Assembly (NCBI GenBank): GCA_964466595.1
Contig: CAYXNR010000002.1
Span: 1-64,000, forward strand
Direction of reading: 5' to 3'
Origin: JABDGC01 sp964466595
GTDB lineage: Bacteria > Pseudomonadota > Gammaproteobacteria > DSM-16500
DNA length: 64,000 nucleotides
Shown here: piece by piece, positions 17,124-26,678 of the stretch
Position numbering within the stretch: the first letter of the stretch is position 1
How the letters are laid out: each line of letters opens with the position of its first letter
Program-made: the position numbers and the translations under genes
Notes under the pieces: generated by a model
Seen by the model: only the letters and a program-made list of their open reading frames with translations
The model's database searches: none
Told to the model about the DNA's origin: nothing

Positions 17124-18154
17124 GTAAAAAATTTATGTCAACAAATTTAAGAATGCAAGAGGATACGTTAATTGAACCAAGGAAGAAAGGATGGCTTCTG
17201 GGGTTTGCTGTAAAGTTCTCTATAACGACTCTGATTCTATATATAATTCTCTCATCTATGTCTTTTCAAGACTATAGGCGAGCATGGGTTTTATTTTCTC
17301 CAGCGATTATTATTAGTGTACTTTTACTTATTATTTCTCAAATCTGTTTGCTTGCTTTTCGTTGGTATATTTTGGCAAGTTCTGCGGGTAGTAAACTTTC
17401 TATTAGAACTTCCATCTTTGGGATTTTAATGAGCTTCTTTTTTTCCCAGGGCCTTCCAGCCTCGGTGGGCGCAGATGCTTTTCGTATCTGGTGGCATAAA
17501 AGGGAAGGAATGGCGTCGGGGGTGGCCTTAAAAATTATTTTTTTTGATCGCATTTGTGGAATGTTGTCACTGGTTTTACTTTGTAGTGCCAGTGTGTTTT
17601 TACTTTGCTATTTGCTGGTGGATAAGAACAAATTAATCACACTTGTTATTTCAATTGCTACTGTAGGTTTTATGCTGGGTTTGATACTGATGCCATGGCG
17701 TTTTGGAATTTCACGGGCTATTGAAAAACTTTCTGTTCATTTGCCACAGCGCATTGCCAGAATCGCATTATGGATGGTTAGTATCCGAAATACCTTGAGC
17801 GAGCAAAAACTGTTTTTAATTTTGATTTTATTGGGCACCGGAATAGTAATTCATTTATTGGCAGTTGCGCAAGTCTATATTGTTGGTGAGGCACTCAGCG
17901 GAAATGCTATCAATCTTTTTATGTGCTTAGCTGTTGTTCCTCCCGCCCTTTTTGTAAGCTATCTACCTTTTTCTATTGCTGGGTGGGGGGTGAGGGAAGC
18001 GTCTATGGTGCTTACTTTTGGCTTGGTGGGTATCCCGGCCTCAATGGCTATTCTTATTTCCTTATCAATTGGTATGGCAATTCTTTTTATTTCTCTAATT
18101 GGCGGTTTCATTTGGCTTGTTGCTGGTTTTCGTTCGGCGTATAAAGCAATATGA
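17120..18154 (+). CDS. Lysylphosphatidylglycerol-synthase/UPF0104-type flippase-like membrane protein
   Basis: A 344-residue protein with about eight transmembrane helices. It has UPF0104 hallmarks: FRWYILASSAG in the second helix region, FFSQGLPASVGADAFRIWWHKREG, FDRICGMLSL, and PFSIAGWGVREASMV near the C-terminus. This domain is found alone beside glycosyltransferases and in MprF, where it moves lipids. Here it may flip a lipid-linked sugar for the neighbouring membrane glycosyltransferase. A TTG start at 17120 overlaps the previous stop; an ATG at 17135 is an alternative. Its stop overlaps the next start. Confidence 0.85.
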   Translation: MSKKFMSTNLRMQEDTLIEPRKKGWLLGFAVKFSITTLILYIILSSMSFQDYRRAWVLFSPAIIISVLLLIISQICLLAFRWYILASSAGSKLSIRTSIFGILMSFFFSQGLPASVGADAFRIWWHKREGMASGVALKIIFFDRICGMLSLVLLCSASVFLLCYLLVDKNKLITLVISIATVGFMLGLILMPWRFGISRAIEKLSVHLPQRIARIALWMVSIRNTLSEQKLFLILILLGTGIVIHLLAVAQVYIVGEALSGNAINLFMCLAVVPPALFVSYLPFSIAGWGVREASMVLTFGLVGIPASMAILISLSIGMAILFISLIGGFIWLVAGFRSAYKAI

Positions 18155-18639
18155 GTATTCTGATACCAATTATTCTTTCTATACTTTTCCCCTTTCTGTT
18201 ATGGGTTGGAGGAAAACTGCAATTGACTCCTCGCCTTCGATTTAAGTTTTTCTCACTCCTGATTTTGAGCATCTGGACCATAATCTGTCTTCATAGCTTA
18301 AAAGATTCTGGGATTGGTTGGCAGTGGATAGCTGGCGTTTTAGTAATTAGCTCAGCGGTAATACTTTTTTTCCTACCTTGGTCGGTATTATGCTGGGGAT
18401 TTACCCTTTCCATGCTGCTACGTTTAGCCAAAAGCCCAAAGCCGCTTAACCAGAAACAATGGGCAGAGGCTTATGCGGGAGCTCTAGGTACACGAGGGCT
18501 TTCCAAAAATCGTGCCACCATTTTACTCGCATTCGGTTTTGCTCGTCTTGATAAAGATGATTTGGTGCTTACTCGACGTGGTCGTTTAAGCGCCGGTTGT
18601 CTGCGTTTGATAAGCTATTTTTTTGGTATACCTAGATGA
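18151..18639 (+). CDS. Small four-helix membrane protein with cytosolic helical tail
   Basis: A 162-residue protein of unknown function. Four transmembrane segments occupy roughly 3-95. The last 60 residues are soluble: QKQWAEAYAGALGTRGLSKN, then FGFARLDKDDLVLTRRGRLS and a closing helix. That tail has the look of a compact helix-helix-wing fold (leucine-rich helix, D-x-x-V-L-T-x-x-G turn, final helix). The next protein has a similar arrangement. It overlaps neighbours on both sides by 4 bp, so it is made with the UPF0104 protein. Confidence 0.7.
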   Translation: MSILIPIILSILFPFLLWVGGKLQLTPRLRFKFFSLLILSIWTIICLHSLKDSGIGWQWIAGVLVISSAVILFFLPWSVLCWGFTLSMLLRLAKSPKPLNQKQWAEAYAGALGTRGLSKNRATILLAFGFARLDKDDLVLTRRGRLSAGCLRLISYFFGIPR

Positions 18640-19142
18640 GTATTCATATTCATGCATTGTTAATTGCCGTTGTCATGGTGTTGACGCATATTACCTTAGT
18701 ATTTTGTTTAATGAATAAGGTCATTATAAACAAGCTATCTCCTATAGTTATACATGTTCTTTCTGGTTTTTTAGTTCTTCTTCTATTGTTGTTTTTTGAC
18801 ATGGTACATATTTATTTTAATGTTTGGCTAGCTTTTTCAATTTTTGTTTTTGCTGCTTCATTTTATTTATTTTTATTTTCAGCTGTTTATAAATCGCTCT
18901 CAATACGGTTTTTATTGCTGATTAGTTCGAGGTCTGGTAAGACCTCATATAATGAATTAGATGCTTTAATAACTGATAATAGTTTTTATGAACGTATAGA
19001 ACTTTTATATCAAATGGGCCTTGTCCTTAAAGAAGGGGATATTTTTAAGATATCAGACCAGGGAATGCATGTTGCTAGTCGAATTGAACGAATTCGTAAA
19101 CTATTTAATATAAAAACAACTGGATTATATCAAGAACATTAA
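18636..19142 (+). CDS. Small membrane protein, structural companion of the preceding one
   Basis: A 168-residue protein with about four membrane helices (5-100) and a soluble tail of about 65 residues. The tail reads SYNELDALITDNSFYERIEL, then MGLVLKEGDIFKISDQGMHV and a final helix with RIRKLF. The pattern 'L-x-x-M-G-L-V-x-x-x-x-D-x-F-x-I-(S/T)-x-x-G' matches the position and spacing of the tail in the preceding protein, suggesting two diverged partners. Winged-helix proteins use such a wing, but DNA binding is not shown. Function unknown. Confidence 0.65.
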   Translation: MSIHIHALLIAVVMVLTHITLVFCLMNKVIINKLSPIVIHVLSGFLVLLLLLFFDMVHIYFNVWLAFSIFVFAASFYLFLFSAVYKSLSIRFLLLISSRSGKTSYNELDALITDNSFYERIELLYQMGLVLKEGDIFKISDQGMHVASRIERIRKLFNIKTTGLYQEH

Positions 19143-19170
19143 ATTAAGTGGTCCTGTCTAAGGAGAGTAT

Positions 19171-21537
19171 ATGATTATTGCAGCTGCACAGATGCGAAAT
19201 AGAAAAAAACGCCAAATGCTGCTCCTCATCATTTTTTTTTTATTTTTATTCATATTTGTTCGCGGTATACAGTTGCATTTAAAAAAAGAGATTGATTTTG
19301 ACCGCATCCGTGTCCATGCGATACCGATTGCTCTGTCTGTTCTGTATCACAATCATCCACATGATTATACAGGATTGCATGCCGTAGCCATGCAATTTCA
19401 AGGCGGTAATAGTAATCTGCATGGCCTGATTTCCGCCGCTAAAAGACAAGATATTGGGCAGAATAAGGAAAATTATTATTGGGTTGCAGATGATAAAGGC
19501 TTGGAAGATTATGTCATTGCTGCCTTTTCTTTATTTGGAACGCATGTAGATAGTTTGTATTATATGTGGTTTTTAATATTATTAACTTCTATCTCGCTTT
19601 TTATAGTAAGCTTTGGTAGAGAACGTTGGACTTTAGGTTTTTTTGCATTAGCCTTATTAGGGATTCATGTGGCTATTACAACCTTGCCAATTTGTAAGAT
19701 TCCCGGCGCTAATCTTTTATATTTTTCACGACTTTCTCTTTATGAGCCAAGATTTTTTGATGTGTTAGCCTTGCCAGCTGTTTTACATATCATGCTTCTG
19801 GCTGCGCGAAGAAGAAGCCTGAGATGGATTCAAGATTTTTTACCGTTCGTAGGACAAGTTTTTATTTTAATTACCTTGTATCATTCAAGATCATCAATTG
19901 GATGGGAGCTTGTCGCTGTAGTCGCATTTTGCTTTTTTATATTCAGCTTTCGTTTGTTTAGATCTTTTTTAAATAAAAATTCTGTACCCAACAGAAAGAT
20001 AAGCAAAATTCCAGTTACTGTCATAATGTTATTATTTTTTAGTTTGGTGGGCCTAAATATATATAAACATTCTGTATATAATGCGCGATATTTTTTTGAT
20101 ATGGGCAATCGTACTTTTTGGCATAATGCATTAATGGGATTAGGGCAAAATAGTGATTTTTTTGCAGTAAAGCTAAAATGGACGGCAGATCCCGGCTATA
20201 TAAAGGAATCTTTGTTTTCTACTGGAACATATGGCGTTTCGGATAAAGCTGCTGCTGATGATGTTATTGAGTTTTCTAGAAAAACAAAAAAATGTGGGCC
20301 AGAGATTGAAAAATTAAAACCACAACAAATACTCGATTCCTTGGGTAATCATGGTGTAGTAAATTGGCTAACTTACGAGTCTTGCGCAAAATCACTATTT
20401 TTGTCATTGATAAATGAGAATAGATTACAGGCAATTCTATTATACGGAATAAAAAAGCCCTATATTTCATTACATAATTTATATGAATGGAGTCAGGTTA
20501 GTAATCAGCATACAGTTGAAATGACACGGACAAGGGCAATGATTGGATGGCATCCTTTTAGTTTAATAAATCTAATCTTTTTATTGCTTATATGTGCATT
20601 TTCCTACGATGCCATTTTTAGGGCTAGAAAAAAGCTAATAGTTTTAATGTTAACACTTCTAATTTGCAGTTTAATACCAGCAGTAGTTTTTTATAATGCA
20701 GTTTTAGTTCAAGGAGGAATGTTAGTAGCTAGTGCGATATTCTTATATCTAATTTTAATTGGTGTTTTGAATTATATTTTTGCATTGTCAAAGAAACAAA
20801 AAAGTCAGATTAATGGCCTTGAATATCCTTTGAAAAGTAAAAATTTATCAATTGTTATTCCTGCTTATAATGAGGAAAAAAATATTGCTTTAACGCTGCA
20901 GGGAGTGCTTGAGGCTGCTTTGAAAACTTTGGATGATTTTGAAATTATTGTTGTTAATGATGGATCACATGATGCTACCTATTCAATTGCACTAGAGGAA
21001 GCGACTAGGCTAGATTCAAGAATAAAAATAATTTCACATGAAATTAATAAAGGTGTCGGCCAAGCTTTTCAAAGTGGTTTGGCGCAGGCAAAGTTTCCTC
21101 AGTTATGTTTAGTTCCGGGAGATAATGCTTTTAATAAAACAGGTATAGAATTAATATTTTCTCAATCAGGAGCTGCGCCTTTAGTTATTTCATATCGACA
21201 TAACATGAATGTCAGAACGCCTCTTCGCTATTTTTTATCGCGGGTATTGACTTATTTTCTTACAATTATTACAGGTTTAAAAATACAAGATGCTCATAGT
21301 CTTTTTCTATTTCCAGTAGCAGAAACTATGAGCTTAGGAGTGGAAACAGCAGGAAATGGATATCATATGGAAATTCTGAGTCGTTTATTAATGAGGGTTA
21401 AATATTTTATGGAAGTGCCAGTTGCCCTTAATCCAAAACCAGATGCAAGTTCTGGGGTCATGAAAACTAAGAATTTATTGATTTTTGCTACCAATATGGG
21501 GAAATTATTAGGTCTTAGATTGTTGGGTCGTCTTTAA
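19171..21537 (+). CDS. Fusion of a polytopic membrane domain with a GT2 glycosyltransferase
   Basis: A 788-residue protein. Residues 15-545 hold some ten transmembrane helices plus a large extracytoplasmic loop (about 300-440, including TRARAMIG-like TRTRAMIGWHPFSL), an arrangement that recalls GT-C enzymes. Residues 558-788 are a Dpm1-like GT2 domain: LSIVIPAYNEEKNIALTL, IIVVNDGSHDATY, NKGVGQAFQSGL and LVPGDNAFNK in place of the usual DxD. A polyprenyl-phosphate sugar made by the GT2 part could be used by its own membrane part. It follows the UPF0104 protein and two small membrane proteins, with an AGGAGA site 7 nt before the ATG. Confidence 0.75.
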   Translation: MIIAAAQMRNRKKRQMLLLIIFFLFLFIFVRGIQLHLKKEIDFDRIRVHAIPIALSVLYHNHPHDYTGLHAVAMQFQGGNSNLHGLISAAKRQDIGQNKENYYWVADDKGLEDYVIAAFSLFGTHVDSLYYMWFLILLTSISLFIVSFGRERWTLGFFALALLGIHVAITTLPICKIPGANLLYFSRLSLYEPRFFDVLALPAVLHIMLLAARRRSLRWIQDFLPFVGQVFILITLYHSRSSIGWELVAVVAFCFFIFSFRLFRSFLNKNSVPNRKISKIPVTVIMLLFFSLVGLNIYKHSVYNARYFFDMGNRTFWHNALMGLGQNSDFFAVKLKWTADPGYIKESLFSTGTYGVSDKAAADDVIEFSRKTKKCGPEIEKLKPQQILDSLGNHGVVNWLTYESCAKSLFLSLINENRLQAILLYGIKKPYISLHNLYEWSQVSNQHTVEMTRTRAMIGWHPFSLINLIFLLLICAFSYDAIFRARKKLIVLMLTLLICSLIPAVVFYNAVLVQGGMLVASAIFLYLILIGVLNYIFALSKKQKSQINGLEYPLKSKNLSIVIPAYNEEKNIALTLQGVLEAALKTLDDFEIIVVNDGSHDATYSIALEEATRLDSRIKIISHEINKGVGQAFQSGLAQAKFPQLCLVPGDNAFNKTGIELIFSQSGAAPLVISYRHNMNVRTPLRYFLSRVLTYFLTIITGLKIQDAHSLFLFPVAETMSLGVETAGNGYHMEILSRLLMRVKYFMEVPVALNPKPDASSGVMKTKNLLIFATNMGKLLGLRLLGRL

Positions 21538-21590
21538 GAAAATGTAGTGCTATGGTGTAGAGACACTAAATCTAATGAAATTATCTGAGC

Positions 21591-23402
21591 TTAACGATAT
21601 CCACCGAGTGAAGGATAAATAAAAGTGCGTATTAAAACGCCTGCTGTGAAAAGACCTAATAAACCAAGAGCTAAAAAGGAGCGTATCCAAAAGTTATTAA
21701 CCCGATTAAGAAGAGATGTGCTAAAGATGCCTATATAAATCATCATTAAAAATAAGCCAATTTCATTGAATCGTGTTAAAGCCCATCGCCAATACAATGC
21801 ATTTCCAGATACTGAATTGAGGGGCATAATTGACAAACCGATTAAAAAAGAAAAGATTGAAAAAGAGATGCCAGAGTTGCTCGTTAAAAGACAAATTGAT
21901 TTATTTTTATCCATTTCGTTAGAGATATTGTTTTCATGTTGTTTTGTTCTTCTCAGCAACCCAATACATCCTACCAATGCTAATAAAGGCCAAAATAATA
22001 CTTTTAAAATAGTTCCTAATCTCATTTCAGCTAAATAGATTGCACGAACGAAGGTGGAGGTGGATAAATAATTAATTTGCTCATGTTGAATTACTGTATT
22101 GCGGATTGAATTATCGTTTTTAATATGTAAAAGTCGATTATTGAATGAATTATTATTAACAAGTTCACCATCAAATATTGAATTGTAATTTCCAAAATCC
22201 ACGTAAAAACCAGGCAAAACATAGGAAATATACCACCAATCCGGATTGGTGGGAGTAATCCTACCTATAGCTTCATGCCCCCCATTGTCATCAAATAAGA
22301 CCTTATACTTATGTTCTAATAAATGGACATTATTTTTGGCCATAAAAATACCGCCCATAAATTGACATGAGGCTAGTGCTAATGAGACAGCTAAAAAAAG
22401 GATGAATAGGTTTCGAATTGAAGCAGAGTTTCTTTTTGTAAATATTGAAAAAATGAAAAAGGGTGTTAATGCAATGGCTATTACTAGCATATCAAGTTCA
22501 GAAGTTACATTTAAAGCAGCAAACAGAAGGTATAAAAGTCCGGCGATCAATGCAAGATGATATTTTTTTAGAGTGGTATTTTGAATTAATATTTGTCCGA
22601 TTTTTGCTGCAATGACCGCAAGTCCAAGCCCAATTACACTATCTGTGTATACATTGCATATTAAAGGAAAATCATGATCACTTGGAATATAGGGTAGTAA
22701 TGATAGGGCACAATTTCCGGCAAAAGCGATAAAACAAACGATAATTCTATTTGTCTTTTTAATAAAAATGCCTTCAGTTAGGTTATAGACTATTAAAAGA
22801 AGAAAAACTTCGGAAATAGGTAGCCAAAGATTGACGCACATTTTAGCTAATGATAAATCATTAGCTATTTTTGATGTTTTAAAAAAAACCAATACTATAG
22901 CAGCAAGAATGGATTGGCCGTAATGTCGGTTGATTATAGGCAAAGAAAGAGTATCCAGTATGTATTGGGCTACCTCAGCATAAATCGGTCCTTGTCTGTC
23001 TCTTGCAATAATATTTAGTAGGAATAAAGCAAGAAAGCCAACTAAGAAGATTCGGGAGGTCGAACGAAAGGAATCTCTAAAAAAATCTTGCACTAAGAGC
23101 TGCTTTTTTCTCCAATAAGGAATGAGGGAAATAGTTATTAAAAAGATGACTGATAGTAATAAGTTTGGTAAAAAACTTATATTCATGTGCGAAAAAAGAG
23201 TAATTGTGACAAAAAATGGGCATAAACCCATAAAATAATAATATCCAAAAAAACTTAATCTGTCAGAACGAAAAATATTTAGAGGAAAAAGCAAGGCGCG
23301 TCCTGTCATGACAAATAAAGAGGAAAAAAAACAGGCGATAACGCTACCTAGTATGAAATAATGTAATTTAACTACACCGCTTCCTGCCATGATATACGAC
23401 AT
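21591..23402 (-). CDS. Large polytopic membrane protein, GT-C-like, unknown
   Basis: A 603-residue protein with about twelve predicted membrane helices and one extracytoplasmic segment (about 370-460, containing GGHEAIGRITPTNPDWWYIS and DFGNYNSIFDGE). The general build (many helices, short polar loop after the first pair, RDRQGPIYAEVAQ after helix 4) resembles glycosyltransferases of the GT-C superfamily, but I see no definite catalytic motif. It is convergent with the membrane/GT2 fusion; only 53 bp separate the two. Function not assigned. Confidence 0.6.
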   Translation of the reverse strand: MSYIMAGSGVVKLHYFILGSVIACFFSSLFVMTGRALLFPLNIFRSDRLSFFGYYYFMGLCPFFVTITLFSHMNISFLPNLLLSVIFLITISLIPYWRKKQLLVQDFFRDSFRSTSRIFLVGFLALFLLNIIARDRQGPIYAEVAQYILDTLSLPIINRHYGQSILAAIVLVFFKTSKIANDLSLAKMCVNLWLPISEVFLLLIVYNLTEGIFIKKTNRIIVCFIAFAGNCALSLLPYIPSDHDFPLICNVYTDSVIGLGLAVIAAKIGQILIQNTTLKKYHLALIAGLLYLLFAALNVTSELDMLVIAIALTPFFIFSIFTKRNSASIRNLFILFLAVSLALASCQFMGGIFMAKNNVHLLEHKYKVLFDDNGGHEAIGRITPTNPDWWYISYVLPGFYVDFGNYNSIFDGELVNNNSFNNRLLHIKNDNSIRNTVIQHEQINYLSTSTFVRAIYLAEMRLGTILKVLFWPLLALVGCIGLLRRTKQHENNISNEMDKNKSICLLTSNSGISFSIFSFLIGLSIMPLNSVSGNALYWRWALTRFNEIGLFLMMIYIGIFSTSLLNRVNNFWIRSFLALGLLGLFTAGVLIRTFIYPSLGGYR

Positions 23403-23790
23403 TATTCAACCTTAATTTAACAGACTATTAAAAATCTCTATTCAATTCTGCACCAATTTGAACATAGCTAAGTTATTTTTTAAAGTCAATTCTAGAGAAA
23501 TCTTAAGACGATATATTTTGTTGTTAGCTAGTGCATACTTCTTTCTGTAAACTCCCTGGGGCTTAAAAATAAGTAGGCCCTAGGTTAGGCTTGGCTACTT
23601 AAGCCCGGTATGTTTTGAAGCGCAAAAAGGCGCTTAGTTGAGTGTCCGTTTTTTCGGGGCGACATCATAACAAACTAGACTATGCCAAAAGAGGAGAGTA
23701 AAATATTTTACTTGTCAAAGTCTGCTGTTTTTTTAATATTATCAATAATCATTTCAATATAATGTGCCTTGTTCTTGCAGGTAAATTTTA
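23403..23790. promoter_or_regulatory. 388-bp intergenic region before the second glycosyltransferase
   Basis: Divergent region between the membrane protein (minus) and the TIGR04372-type gene at 23791 (plus). It is AT-rich at both ends, with a more GC-rich middle. A perfect 6-bp inverted repeat, AAGCGC/GCGCTT with a 6-nt loop, lies at 23618-23635. No T-run follows, so it is not a clear terminator. No coding remnant was identified. Promoters for both genes are expected here. Confidence 0.4.
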
Positions 23791-25344
23791 ATGAATAAAA
23801 AGTTTAAAAAAATCATAAGAAACGCAATAAAGAAAAGTTCATTTTTGATCAAACTCACAACTATTATCGCAAGTTGTTATTTACAGATTGCAAAAAAAGT
23901 ATATTTTCGTCCAGAAATTCAATTTTTGTGGGCGCAACGTTTTATGGGCTTGGGTCGGCTTGATTTGGCATTAGCGGGTTTCCTGTATCTGAGTGACCAA
24001 GCAGAGAACCGAGTTCCTGTTCAAGTTCGGGTTAAAAGTTTGCGTTATGCTGGCATTGTCTACTTTTTACTAGGAAAAAACAATGACGCTAATTATTATT
24101 GGCGACTTACCGGAAAAATGCGTAAAACACTTTATAAACCGACTACGCCAAAAAAATATAGAATTCTAGGTCCCGGTTGGCATGCAGCGCTAGGTCACAT
24201 TGCTATGCTTGATTTCTACATAAAATATTTGCGGCTTTATACAAAGGAAGAGCTGCGTATTGTTGCACCTTGGCCAATAGAGCAAATCCCAGGACAAGAA
24301 TTATTAAATAAATTTTCACCTTTAGGGATTGTGGCTATATCACCTGATGAGCTCGAGCAAGACTATAATACCTGGGCAAAAAAACAAAACTTACCTCAAT
24401 GGGATCAAATTTCTGATGCAGAAAAAGTTGCAATGATTGATGACTTTTGGGAATATGAATTTCCTGATGGTGAAACTCTTGGTTTTGCTTATGCGATTTC
24501 GCGTATACAGCATGAATGGGAGCAATCTGGGCAACCTTCCTTATTTTCTTTATCAACAGAGGAAAAAGAAACTCTTTCAACATTACTGGGTAGTTTAGGT
24601 CTGCCAAAAGACGCCTGGTATGTATGTTTGCATGTTCGAGAATCTGGTTTCCATCAAGAATGGAATTCATTCTATCCTTCTATGCGCGATGCCGATATTA
24701 ACACATATAATATTGCTATTGAAAAAATAGTAGAGGCGGGTGGTTGGGTTTTACGTATGGGTGATAAAAGCATGAAACCTCTGCCTTCTATGCCTAAGGT
24801 TATTGATATTGCACACAGTCCTCTAAAAACACTTAAAATTGATCTTTTATTAGCTGCGGGCTGTCGTTTTCTTCTAGGGACTAATTCGGGTTTTGTTAAT
24901 CTGTGTATTATGTACAATATTCCTTGCGTTTTGACCAATTGGGTACCGATAGGTTGGCCTTTATGGAACAGTCAGGATTTGATGATTCCAAAACTTTTTC
25001 GCGAAAAAAAATCCGGTTACTATTTGGATATAGAGCAAATATTTAAGGAGGGTTTAGCTTTTATTCAAAATTGGAGCGACTTATCTTCTCAGCTTGAGCT
25101 GGTCGCAAATACACCCGAAGACTTGGCTCAAGTAGTATTGGAAATGTTAAAAGAGTTAAATGATAGAAAGGTCCGTAGTACCAGTGAAAGACTAACAACT
25201 GATCAGGCTTACTATAGTCAAATTGCGCAACGTTATGGGGCTTATGTAGGTAATCGCTTAGGAAGCCATTTTTTAGAAAACCATGTAGATTTTTTTTCCC
25301 CCTCAAAGACGAGTTTAACAAAAAAGTTGCCTATGGCGGTTTAA
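23791..25344 (+). CDS. TIGR04372-type glycosyltransferase, second copy
   Basis: A 517-residue paralogue of the protein at 15339-17123, lacking about 75 residues of its N-terminus. It keeps the TPR-like part (RFMGLGRLDLALAGFLYLSD, about 50-110) and all transferase motifs: GHIAMLDFYIKYLRLY, CLHVRESGFHQEWNS, GGWVLRMGDKSMKPLPS, LGTNSGFVNLC and LTNWVPIGWPLW. The two are close enough for a duplication followed by divergence, perhaps giving different linkages. It is followed by a third family member 51 bp downstream. Confidence 0.8.
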   Translation: MNKKFKKIIRNAIKKSSFLIKLTTIIASCYLQIAKKVYFRPEIQFLWAQRFMGLGRLDLALAGFLYLSDQAENRVPVQVRVKSLRYAGIVYFLLGKNNDANYYWRLTGKMRKTLYKPTTPKKYRILGPGWHAALGHIAMLDFYIKYLRLYTKEELRIVAPWPIEQIPGQELLNKFSPLGIVAISPDELEQDYNTWAKKQNLPQWDQISDAEKVAMIDDFWEYEFPDGETLGFAYAISRIQHEWEQSGQPSLFSLSTEEKETLSTLLGSLGLPKDAWYVCLHVRESGFHQEWNSFYPSMRDADINTYNIAIEKIVEAGGWVLRMGDKSMKPLPSMPKVIDIAHSPLKTLKIDLLLAAGCRFLLGTNSGFVNLCIMYNIPCVLTNWVPIGWPLWNSQDLMIPKLFREKKSGYYLDIEQIFKEGLAFIQNWSDLSSQLELVANTPEDLAQVVLEMLKELNDRKVRSTSERLTTDQAYYSQIAQRYGAYVGNRLGSHFLENHVDFFSPSKTSLTKKLPMAV

Positions 25345-25395
25345 ATTAAAAGAAACCGCAAAGATAGTTTAAAAAATGTTTTACAGGAAATAACC

Positions 25396-26661
25396 ATGGC
25401 GCTAAGAAAAAATCGCCTTCCTTTGAAGGATTTTATCGTTACTAAACTGAGCAAACTTCGCACAGTTGGTTTTTTATGGTTTGGTAAAGAGCTCGCTAGC
25501 CGCTTTCTACTTGAACTCGGCTGGTTTTTTCTACTCCCCTGTGCCTTCATGCTACACCGAATGAACCTACGATGTGTGCCTGTTATTTATCAGCACATCG
25601 GACATTTGACAACAGAGCTAGATACTTTTGTTAAGGCGCAGCAACTGGAGCTTATTCCGCCGGCAACCTATTTTATTCTCGCACCTGCAAATAAAGTGGC
25701 TAATAAATACTTACTTACTTATTGGAGCAAGTATTTTAAAATCGTTAGGAAGCCCTGGCTTTGTTTTCTTTTAAAGATGATAACTCATCGTTATCTTGCT
25801 TGTTATACGGGTGGCTTGCATTGTGTACGCCATTTTGGCACGCAAGAAATTTATCGCATTAACCAGCTTTGGGATACAAGACCTCCCGTTCTCACCTTAA
25901 GTGCAGAAGACCAAGTCTGGGCTGAACGCAGCTTACTAGAGCTAGGCATTCCCCAAGATTGTTGGTTTGTTGCCTTTCATGTGCGTGAAGGGGGTTTTTT
26001 GCCATACAATGAATCTATTCAGGCACATCGAAATGCCTCTATTGAAAATGCTATTCCTGCCATGCAGGAAATCGTGAAACGGGGAGGAATGGTGATACGC
26101 ATGGGAGATGCGTCCATGATGGCCTTGCCGCCCATGTCTGGTATTATTGATTATGCCAAACATCCCCTAAAGTCCGAGCGCATGGATGTTATTCTTTGCG
26201 CAAAGGCAAAATTTTTCCTCGGTTGTACCTCTGGCCTGGCTTTTCTCAGTACTGTTTTTGGCGTTCCGATTGCTCATGCAAATATGATCCCTATTGAAAC
26301 TTTAGGTCTTCGGAGAGGCGATCTTAGTATTCCCAAGCTAATTTGGGATAAATTCCAAGGTCGTTATCTTACCTTTGAAGAACTCTTCAATTCTGAAAGC
26401 GGTGGCTACTTTTTTACACATCAATATAAAAATGCTGGTCTTGAAGGTCATGAAAATAACCCCCAAGAGATAGTTGATCTGGTTGTGGAAATGTTGGATC
26501 GCCTTAATGGAATTTATATTGAAACCGAGATGGATAGAATGCTTCAGAAAAGATATATGGCTTTCTTAAAGCCTGGTCATTATTCCTTTGCTGCGGCATC
26601 GAAAATTGGACAGGCATTTTTGAGAAAACATCAGAATTTGTTTTCGGATAGAGTTCATTAA
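25396..26661 (+). CDS. TIGR04372-type glycosyltransferase, short divergent form
   Basis: A 421-residue member of the same family without the N-terminal repeat region. It has VIYQHIGHLTTELDTFVKAQ at the start, AFHVREGGFLPYNESIQAHR, GGMVIRMGDASMMALPPMSG, IDYAKHP and FFLGCTSGLAFLSTVFGVP. The WPIGWPLW-type segment is replaced by PIETLGLRRGDLSIPKL. It most resembles the typical family core. AGGAAA precedes the ATG. It converges on the Wzt gene with 17 bp between stops. Confidence 0.82.
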   Translation: MALRKNRLPLKDFIVTKLSKLRTVGFLWFGKELASRFLLELGWFFLLPCAFMLHRMNLRCVPVIYQHIGHLTTELDTFVKAQQLELIPPATYFILAPANKVANKYLLTYWSKYFKIVRKPWLCFLLKMITHRYLACYTGGLHCVRHFGTQEIYRINQLWDTRPPVLTLSAEDQVWAERSLLELGIPQDCWFVAFHVREGGFLPYNESIQAHRNASIENAIPAMQEIVKRGGMVIRMGDASMMALPPMSGIIDYAKHPLKSERMDVILCAKAKFFLGCTSGLAFLSTVFGVPIAHANMIPIETLGLRRGDLSIPKLIWDKFQGRYLTFEELFNSESGGYFFTHQYKNAGLEGHENNPQEIVDLVVEMLDRLNGIYIETEMDRMLQKRYMAFLKPGHYSFAAASKIGQAFLRKHQNLFSDRVH

Positions 26662-26678
26662 TTGATTTTAGGATAACA

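Noticed and set aside
23618..23635. AAGCGC/GCGCTT hairpin as a terminator
   Set aside because: No gene is transcribed into it from either side and no T-run follows.
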